A stretch of 8,076 nucleotides of DNA from Candidatus Delongbacteria bacterium (GTDB lineage Bacteria; UBA4055): contig JAQVNT010000068.1 in assembly GCA_028702975.1 (NCBI GenBank), forward strand, positions 1 to 8,076, in the 5' to 3' direction. The notes under the pieces were generated by a model. That model made no database searches and had not been told where the DNA came from. It saw only the letters and a program-made list of their open reading frames with translations. A program made the translations under genes and the position numbers. Shown here piece after piece: positions 1 to 6,505 of the stretch. Position 1 is the stretch's first letter. Each line of letters opens with the position of its first letter.

Positions 1-1
1 T

Positions 2-595
2 TTAAGGCTGCTTCATCCGTTCATGCCGTTCATTACTGAAGAACTCTGGCACGGGATCGAGGAGAGGAAGGAAGGCGATTCCATCATGCTGTCGACTATA
101 CCTGAACCCGACATGACCCTTATTGATGTTGAGGCTGAAACGATAATGGAAACGGTAAAAGAGCTGATCGGTAAGATAAGGGTTATCAGGGCTGAAAATT
201 CAATTCCTCCTTCAAAGACGCTCAAGCTTGTTCTTAAAACAGAGAACGAAGATCTTAAAAAGTTCACTTCGGTTATAATGTTCCTGGCTAAGATCGAGGA
301 TATAGTTTTCGATAAAAATGCGGACAAACCTAAACTCTCGGCTTCAGAGATGGTTAACGGCATTGAGCTTTTCATCCCGCTTGAAGGAATAATAGACCTC
401 GGTGCCGAAAGAGAAAAGATCGAAAAAGAGATCGCGAGGCTTGAGGGGATAAATACGGGAATAAACAAAAAGCTGTCGAACGAGCAGTTCGTTTCGAATG
501 CGCCTGAGGCTGTGATCAGCAAGGAAAAGGAAAAACTGAATAATAATATAGAGTCTATCGCCAAACTAAAAAATAATCTCGAGAACTTTCTGTAA
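2..595 (+). CDS. valS: Valyl-tRNA synthetase, C-terminal part (5' end outside window)
   Basis: This is the last 197 codons of a class I aminoacyl-tRNA synthetase that charges tRNA-Val with valine in the cytoplasm. The frame is open from base 2, so the ATG at 23 is internal and not the start. The first residues read LLHPFMPFITEELWH, the hallmark segment of the ValS/IleS/LeuS anticodon-binding domain. The middle part (E-T-V-K-E-L-I-G-K-I-R-V-I-R-A-E, then an I-P-P-S-K segment) matches the ValS linker. The last 65 or so residues form the charged coiled-coil arm typical of ValS: L-G-A-E-R-E-K-I-E-K-E-I, then K-K-L-S-N-E-Q-F-V-S-N-A-P and a K-E-K-E-K-L heptad-like tail. That arm separates ValS from IleS and LeuS. 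The stop is TAA, and the next gene begins 9 bases later. The catalytic domain with the HIGH and KMSKS motifs lies outside the window. No damage is seen. Confidence 0.96.
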   Translation, partial: LRLLHPFMPFITEELWHGIEERKEGDSIMLSTIPEPDMTLIDVEAETIMETVKELIGKIRVIRAENSIPPSKTLKLVLKTENEDLKKFTSVIMFLAKIEDIVFDKNADKPKLSASEMVNGIELFIPLEGIIDLGAEREKIEKEIARLEGINTGINKKLSNEQFVSNAPEAVISKEKEKLNNNIESIAKLKNNLENFL

Positions 596-604
596 AGTTA
601 TCAG
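596..604 (+). other. Nine-base valS/CHAT-gene junction without a clear ribosome binding site
   Basis: Only nine bases separate the valS stop from the ATG at 605. There is no purine-rich Shine-Dalgarno sequence in these bases or in the final valS codons, and no hairpin followed by a T-run. The start at 605 is chosen because the peptide behind it is a good signal peptide and no other in-frame start lies close by. The spacing suggests co-transcription and translational coupling to valS, or leaderless-type weak initiation; this is inference. Confidence 0.5.
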
Positions 605-3600
605 ATGAGAAAAAAACTCATAATACTTCTGGCCGCCCTTGTCACTCTGCTTTCAGGCATCGATACAGAAAGTTATGAGGCTGTTCAGATAACGACCGAA
701 CCTTCGGCGGAAACTTCTTTGGCAGTAAAGAACTCAAATGAGATCTATTTTGCTTCCGACAGGTACGGGAATTTTGGCGTGTTCAAAAAAAACCTGAAAA
801 CAGAGAAAGTCACACGCATAACTTCGCAGCCTTCGAACGAATATCCCGCATTTTACGGCAAAAGACTTCTGATGATCTCGGACGAAACTGATATTCACGG
901 AAATATTTATGAGCTTGAAGATAACGGTTCGCAAAAACTGATCTATCATTCGGTCGGCGCGGAAAAGAGCCCGTTTTTAAACGGGTCCGACTTGTATTTC
1001 ACTTCCGGCGGGAAGCTCGGCATGGTAAAAAGATCAGGGAAAAAGCCTTCATTCACAGGTTCAGATATAGGAGAAAAAGCCCTGCTGTCAGGAAGTGATC
1101 TTATCTATTCGGCTTCAGGCGACATTTACGGTTTTTCAAACATTTATGTTTCCAGACTGGAGAACGGAAAATTATCCGAAGCGGTACAGGCTACATTCGG
1201 TACAAAGATCATAACAGGGTTGAGCGCTCCGCCTGACGGCTCTTATATTGTCTATTCCGCAATAACCGGCGATACCAACGGCGACCTGCTGCTCGATATA
1301 AAAGACAATTCGGTACTCTACAGGATCGATAAGGATGGGGAATACTATTCCGACCCGATGCAGCTGACCCCGGAATCATATTCGTCTAAAGATCCTGAGG
1401 TCACGCCCGAAGGCAGAATTTATTTTATCTCGGACAGAATGGGCAGCAGCGACATTTGGTCGTGCGGGAACGAAGGAATAATCCCCGACCTCAAGGATTT
1501 TACCGCACAGGCTGAACTTTCGGAGAGGCTTTTTGACGAATATACGGCGAAATCGGCACTTTCCACAATAACAGGTTCTACCGGTACACAGTACTCAGAA
1601 CTTCTGAGCAGCGCGCTTCTGTCATACAACAGGACGATCTCATTCCAAACCGGAAGTGTCGAGGCCCGCGCTGAAGTATATTTCAGGATAGCGGAGATAT
1701 ATGAGATCCAGAAAAAATATGCTCAGGCCGAATCAATATACAGGATCATCATCAGCAGGTATGCCGGCGACGAGATCATATCGTCTCAGGCTGAAATAAA
1801 AAGGATCAGCGTCGAATTAAAGAGAAGAAACATCCCCGAAAATGTTTACGGATACGAGATAGACGAATATATCAGATACTTAAATTCGCTTGCAGAAAAG
1901 TACAAGTCGAAAGACGCTCTGAACAGCATTTATCTAAAGATCGGGCGGATATATTTCTTTCTCGGGAGATACACAACGGCGGGAAGTTATTTTTTGAGGT
2001 GCAGAACGAATGCGGACGGTACAGATGATCCTGAAAGCCTGTTCAGTCATTCACTTTCGACTTTGGGTGAAGGTAATGCGGCTGCTTCGGAAAGCATGCT
2101 TGACATATCCGTCAGGCAGGCAGAAAGCCCTGAAGACCGTGAAAGGTATATAAGTTCGTACTTCGAATTATCCGAGCAGACTGGTACGATAAGGAACAGG
2201 ATCTACAACATAATCACGAATGAAAGTATCTCTGACGAGATCAGATCTTACGCCGGTCTAAAGGACGGTGATATGAAGGCGAACTTCGGGGATAGAGCTT
2301 CGGCCTACCGGGAAGTAAAAAAATATTATGTTAAAAAGCCCGATAATGTTACTCTGAAGAGATTTTCCGCCCGGGCAGATCTGAAACTTTCTGAAATTCT
2401 GGCAGAAAACGGTTATGAGGACGAATCGGAAGGACTTCTTAAATATATGACGGACAGTTACAGAGGGATCGACTATGACCTCTATTCGATAGCAGCAGGA
2501 ATAAAACTCTCAGAAATATATCTGGAACGCGCCGAAAAATTCACATCCCGCAAGCTTTACGACAACGCACTTCTAACCTATACATCCGCTTATGAACTGG
2601 ACAGCAGGAACGCAAAGATCATCAGAGGTATAGCTGACTCGTATTCAAACCTCAATAAAACGGATGAAGCGGTCAGGTTCTTTTCAAACCTGTACAGCAG
2701 GAACACAAGCGATCCGTACCTGAATTATGCGATGGGTTACTCCTACTCGCTCAAAGGTGCTGTAAAAAGGGACTTGACCGAAGCGGTGGATTACCTGAAC
2801 AGGGCACTTGAACTCGACAGCGGCCTTAAGTACGCTTATCTGACACTATCATTCTGCCACGAAGCTCTTCATCTGATCGTGCTCCGGGAGGAATCGGAAG
2901 ATGATGACAGGAACTTTTTTCTAAAAACGCTGGACTACATAACGGGACCGTTCAAATTTATTCTTGAAACAGTCAATATTATCGAAGATACAGATACGGA
3001 CCATACGGAGACCGCTATATCCCTGCTGGGAAAAGGCCTTATCCTCTGTCAGAAAGAAAGCGACAGGGAACTTGAGATGAAAATGAAGCTCAATCTGGCG
3101 AACAATTATTATAATATGGGTGAATATGCCAGAAAACAGGCTCTTTTCTATTATCTGGAAGTCATAAACGGCGGATATGAATTTTCATCCTCTCTGCAGA
3201 AAGCGATGATCTATGAAAGGACTGGGCACTGCATGTTCACCGCCGATGATGAAGCTGCTGTCGAATATTATGACAAAGCGCTTGAGATATACAAAAATAT
3301 CAACGACAGGAAAGGCGAACTGAGGGTATCGATGAGAACGGCGCTTCTTTATCTCACTAAAGAGGATAAGGAGGGCGACATGATCGGCGGGGACGAAGCT
3401 TTCAGCAGATATTCCGAGATAATTCTCAAGCTGAAAAGCGAGGACAATCCTGAGGCGGTCAGCCTGATCAAGAGGAACAGCGCCTTCGCAAAACTTGTCG
3501 ATCAGGAATATGCAGCCTCAGCGGGGATCATTGATGAAATATTTGACAATGAACCGGATTTTACTGACGAAAGAACTAAAAATAATATGATTGTTCTGAA

Positions 3601-6361
3601 TTTTCTTGGGCTTGATATCCCGGTATGGAAGCTGGATCTTGTCATAGGATCGCAGTATTCGGAAGGGTTTGAAGGAACTGACGAGCTGGCACTTTTATAC
3701 GCCATGCAGGCGTCGAACTATCATTTCATAAAAGACTTCAACAAAGTCTCCGAATACCTCAAAAATAAAGCCGAAGTGTTCAGAAAAAAGGGAAACAGGC
3801 TCGCTTTAAGTCTGATAGAGAACAGGCTGGGTATAGTTGAATATTACAGAAAGAACTGGAAAGAGAGCGTAAAGAGGTTCGAAAATTCAAAAGAAGCCTG
3901 TCTCGAACTCGAGCTCTACGGCGCAGCACTGGAGAACGAGAACAATATCCTGAAGGCTATGCTGAGCGGATCACGAATAATGAAATTATCCGATCTGCAT
4001 GCCGCTGCGGCCGATACTATGGTTCTTTCGGTCTCAAAAACAGCCTCGGATGTTTTCAGCAGAGCGGAGAATTTGAACCTTAAAGGAGCCATCAACTACT
4101 CGCTGTTCAAAACTCTGGTCACGGGACAGCCTGCAGAAAAATATCAGGCTTTCAAATATCTTGACAGATCAATAAGGGACCTGATGGCGGCCGACTCTGT
4201 CATATCAGCCGTAAAAAGATCGTCAGAACAAAAGAACAGCATCTCAGCTGCGATACTGTTCAACCTTTCAGCGGCTCTGAGTGAAAGCGGCGATCTTGAG
4301 CGCTCTATTAAGGTTTTTGAGAACGGAAAGGCATTTTCAGACCTCACCCGCGACAAGCTCCTGAAATGGAGATATCTGCTGAGGGCGGGGGACGTAGCAC
4401 AGGAGCCTGGTCAAAAGCTCGAATACTGGACAGAGTCGGAAAAAATTCTCTCGGAATACCTTCCCTCTACGGCGGATTATGAGCTTATCACCGGCTGGAG
4501 AGAAGACATCAGACCGCTTTATGACAGGCTGATATCGTGGTATTTAAAAAACAACGACCCGTTCACCGCTATGAACTACGCCGAAAGGTACAAAAGCAGG
4601 ATCCTTCTCAATTATTACTCCAGCAGGTATATCGATTATAAAGAACAGCTCCACCAGATACATATTAAAAAGATAAGGTTCAACAACGAGGAGATAATCC
4701 GTTACAGGCAGAACGCGGAAATAATGAGGAATAAAGATCCCGAAAAGTATGCAAACACTATTGAAGAATACGAAAAGCAGGCTGATTTTTATGAAAAAGA
4801 GCTTGATGAGATATTCAGCCAGATAAAAAGATCGAACGATGAGAGGCTGCTTCAGTTCGTCAGCATAGAGGACATAGACGAAGTGGCTCTTGATGAGATA
4901 ACGGGGGAATACAAAGCAGTTCTGAGCGTTTACTCAATGCCTGACAGAGACCTTTATTTTCTGAGGAGCGCTGAATATACGAAGTTTGCGGAAACAGCGT
5001 CCGGTGAGCCTGAAAAGATCTATGAGGTTTTCTCAAATGAGCTTGAAGAGATAGAGCACCTGTTCATAATACCGGATACTGACAACAGTTCTTTCGCGGG
5101 TCACTCAATGAGCTCGGAATATATTCCGGGCCACCTAATAGTGACTCTTATTCCTACCGTCAGGAGCTTAAAGACCGTAACGGAGAACGCTAATATCAAC
5201 TATTCCGAGTTCAAGAAGGCATCGGAGATAAATATTAATAGCGAAGACATGGCTCCCGCATTCGAGAATGGCGGTATCATTTACTTTGACGGACCTGCCG
5301 GGTCGGGCGCAGTAAACGCGCTTGAAAAAACACTGTCGTTCGGTGGCAACACTTTCAGGATTAAAGATGTCCTGAAGTACAAGATACCTGCCTACGCTGT
5401 TCTAACCGGCGATAACGGAAAGGACTGTATGGAAAACATTATCATGGCCAACAGCATGATCTTCGCAGGAGTGCAGACGGTCATAATGTGCCCGGACAGT
5501 ACGGCCGTGCTGGCTGAAAAACTTCGGACTGAGACAGCGGAAAAGAGCATCGCCGCGATCATTAAGGAGAGCAGGATAGGATGCACTGTATTCGGACTTT
5601 CGGGAATGAACAAGGAAGAGCAGAGGGAATTCGCCTCATCCAACCTCAGAAGTTCACTTATGGACGCAGTGAGATATTACAACAGCAGGGTCTATGAAAA
5701 AGCGGCTGTACATTTCATACAGGCTCTCGCGATGGCAAGAAATGTGGGCGACAAACAGGAATTGAACATACTCAAAACGCTCATAAGTTCCCTTTCAAAG
5801 ATCAAAGACTATAAAAGGGCTGTAAGTTACGGACTTGAGCTTATAAAATACGCCGAAAAGAATTCACTGGATAAAGAGAAGATACTGGCTTACGATTCGG
5901 TGTCGAAGGATCATTTTAGGAATAAGGATTACGACAAAAGTATCGAGTTCCAGAATATGATAATTTCCGATCCTTCAGCTGAAGATGAACATAAGAATGC
6001 GGCCTACGATATGCTTTCGGTGATCTATTCCTACAAAGGCGATCATAACAGAAGCATCGAATACAAGAGGAAATATCTTGAAAAGACAGGCCTTCTCAGC
6101 TCGGGAGAACTTGATATTCTGCCTGAAGAGGCAGGCGTAAAAGAGAGCGAACTGCTGTTCAATTCTCTAAGGAACATCATGGTAAGCTATTACAGGGCGA
6201 ACGAGACTGATTCCGCCCTTTCAGTTTACAACTCGATAAACAGCAACCTTGAACTTTTCGAAGATGTAAGCGCGGAGTCATTCGGCGAGCTTCTTGTATC
6301 GGCGGGGCTGTGCTACATGAAAATATCCGAATATTCCAAGGCTGAGGAGCTCTTTTTTTAA
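605..6361 (+). CDS. Exported TolB-like propeller / TPR / degenerate CHAT protein, cut by in-frame TAA
   Basis: This 1,918-residue frame is the N-terminal three quarters of a giant TPR-CHAT protein. Residues 1-18 (MRKKLIILLAALVTLLSG) look like a Sec signal peptide with no lipobox Cys. Residues about 25-290 carry TolB/PD40-like propeller repeats: S-D-R-Y-G-N-F at 51-57, S-D-R-M-G-S-S at 276-282, and an Asp-rich loop D-T-N-G-D-L-L-L-D at 223-231. Residues about 310-1320 are helical and contain many TPRs, for example near 352-390, 439-470, 653-760, 824-925, 1026-1120 and 1218-1245. A CHAT-like unit follows: the pre-CHAT motif AMNYAERYKSRILLNYY from 1322, a charged coiled coil, a beta-rich start from 1438, and the LFIIPD strand at 1486-1491. 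Its catalytic His and Cys positions are lost (see findings). Residues 1683-1918 are more TPRs. The frame stops at TAA in mid-TPR, and the same frame continues downstream. The substrate and role are unknown. CHAT proteins are caspase-like peptidases, often in regulated proteolysis or defence, but this part alone would be non-catalytic. Confidence 0.85.
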   Translation: MRKKLIILLAALVTLLSGIDTESYEAVQITTEPSAETSLAVKNSNEIYFASDRYGNFGVFKKNLKTEKVTRITSQPSNEYPAFYGKRLLMISDETDIHGNIYELEDNGSQKLIYHSVGAEKSPFLNGSDLYFTSGGKLGMVKRSGKKPSFTGSDIGEKALLSGSDLIYSASGDIYGFSNIYVSRLENGKLSEAVQATFGTKIITGLSAPPDGSYIVYSAITGDTNGDLLLDIKDNSVLYRIDKDGEYYSDPMQLTPESYSSKDPEVTPEGRIYFISDRMGSSDIWSCGNEGIIPDLKDFTAQAELSERLFDEYTAKSALSTITGSTGTQYSELLSSALLSYNRTISFQTGSVEARAEVYFRIAEIYEIQKKYAQAESIYRIIISRYAGDEIISSQAEIKRISVELKRRNIPENVYGYEIDEYIRYLNSLAEKYKSKDALNSIYLKIGRIYFFLGRYTTAGSYFLRCRTNADGTDDPESLFSHSLSTLGEGNAAASESMLDISVRQAESPEDRERYISSYFELSEQTGTIRNRIYNIITNESISDEIRSYAGLKDGDMKANFGDRASAYREVKKYYVKKPDNVTLKRFSARADLKLSEILAENGYEDESEGLLKYMTDSYRGIDYDLYSIAAGIKLSEIYLERAEKFTSRKLYDNALLTYTSAYELDSRNAKIIRGIADSYSNLNKTDEAVRFFSNLYSRNTSDPYLNYAMGYSYSLKGAVKRDLTEAVDYLNRALELDSGLKYAYLTLSFCHEALHLIVLREESEDDDRNFFLKTLDYITGPFKFILETVNIIEDTDTDHTETAISLLGKGLILCQKESDRELEMKMKLNLANNYYNMGEYARKQALFYYLEVINGGYEFSSSLQKAMIYERTGHCMFTADDEAAVEYYDKALEIYKNINDRKGELRVSMRTALLYLTKEDKEGDMIGGDEAFSRYSEIILKLKSEDNPEAVSLIKRNSAFAKLVDQEYAASAGIIDEIFDNEPDFTDERTKNNMIVLNFLGLDIPVWKLDLVIGSQYSEGFEGTDELALLYAMQASNYHFIKDFNKVSEYLKNKAEVFRKKGNRLALSLIENRLGIVEYYRKNWKESVKRFENSKEACLELELYGAALENENNILKAMLSGSRIMKLSDLHAAAADTMVLSVSKTASDVFSRAENLNLKGAINYSLFKTLVTGQPAEKYQAFKYLDRSIRDLMAADSVISAVKRSSEQKNSISAAILFNLSAALSESGDLERSIKVFENGKAFSDLTRDKLLKWRYLLRAGDVAQEPGQKLEYWTESEKILSEYLPSTADYELITGWREDIRPLYDRLISWYLKNNDPFTAMNYAERYKSRILLNYYSSRYIDYKEQLHQIHIKKIRFNNEEIIRYRQNAEIMRNKDPEKYANTIEEYEKQADFYEKELDEIFSQIKRSNDERLLQFVSIEDIDEVALDEITGEYKAVLSVYSMPDRDLYFLRSAEYTKFAETASGEPEKIYEVFSNELEEIEHLFIIPDTDNSSFAGHSMSSEYIPGHLIVTLIPTVRSLKTVTENANINYSEFKKASEININSEDMAPAFENGGIIYFDGPAGSGAVNALEKTLSFGGNTFRIKDVLKYKIPAYAVLTGDNGKDCMENIIMANSMIFAGVQTVIMCPDSTAVLAEKLRTETAEKSIAAIIKESRIGCTVFGLSGMNKEEQREFASSNLRSSLMDAVRYYNSRVYEKAAVHFIQALAMARNVGDKQELNILKTLISSLSKIKDYKRAVSYGLELIKYAEKNSLDKEKILAYDSVSKDHFRNKDYDKSIEFQNMIISDPSAEDEHKNAAYDMLSVIYSYKGDHNRSIEYKRKYLEKTGLLSSGELDILPEEAGVKESELLFNSLRNIMVSYYRANETDSALSVYNSINSNLELFEDVSAESFGELLVSAGLCYMKISEYSKAEELFF
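6359..6361 (+). other. In-frame TAA splitting the TPR-CHAT gene (probable nonsense change or base error)
   Basis: The codons around this point are CTC TTT TTT TAA TCG CTG GAC TAT, giving A-E-E-L-F-F-stop-S-L-D-Y-F. The TPR consensus at this place is A-x-x-x-x-x-K-A-L, so the stop occupies the slot normally filled by Lys. AAA to TAA is a single base change, equivalent to T6A3 read as T7A2. The frame is unchanged across the site, so this is not a frameshift. UAA followed by U is a strong termination context and no recoding element is apparent. The run of seven Ts follows only a 3-bp potential stem, so it is not a credible terminator. Confidence 0.85.
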
Positions 6362-6505
6362 TCGCTGGACTATTTTGACAGCGAAGCGCGGAAAGTACCG
6401 GTTTATATCAGCATTGCGGATGTATGTTATTATACCGACAGACTTTCTTCCGCGCTGGAATATCTCGATCTGGCAGAAAAAAGCGTTGCGGACGACGGCG
6501 AGAAA

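Noticed and set aside
13..564. 183-codon open frame on the - strand opposite valS
   Set aside because: It lies wholly antisense to a clearly conserved valS frame, and its protein is Ser/Ile/Phe-rich low-complexity sequence typical of a codon-bias shadow.
734..5643. Several 67-83 codon open frames on the - strand inside the large gene (734-949, 1420-1629, 3502-3705, 4144-4356, 5392-5643)
   Set aside because: All are short, antisense to a coherent multidomain protein, and show no recognisable motif or plausible start signal.
6341..6361. Possible intrinsic terminator at GAGGAGCTC followed by seven Ts
   Set aside because: The only stem is GAG/CTC of three base pairs, too weak; the Ts encode Leu-Phe-Phe within a TPR.
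6359..6361. Stop codon reassignment
   Set aside because: Known bacterial reassignments affect UGA or UAG, not UAA, and valS in this window ends in TAA as a normal stop.
6350..6362. Programmed frameshift or transcriptional slippage on the seven-T run
   Set aside because: The downstream coding frame is the same as the upstream one, so a one-base slip in either direction would leave the correct frame, and removing three Ts would still leave TAA.
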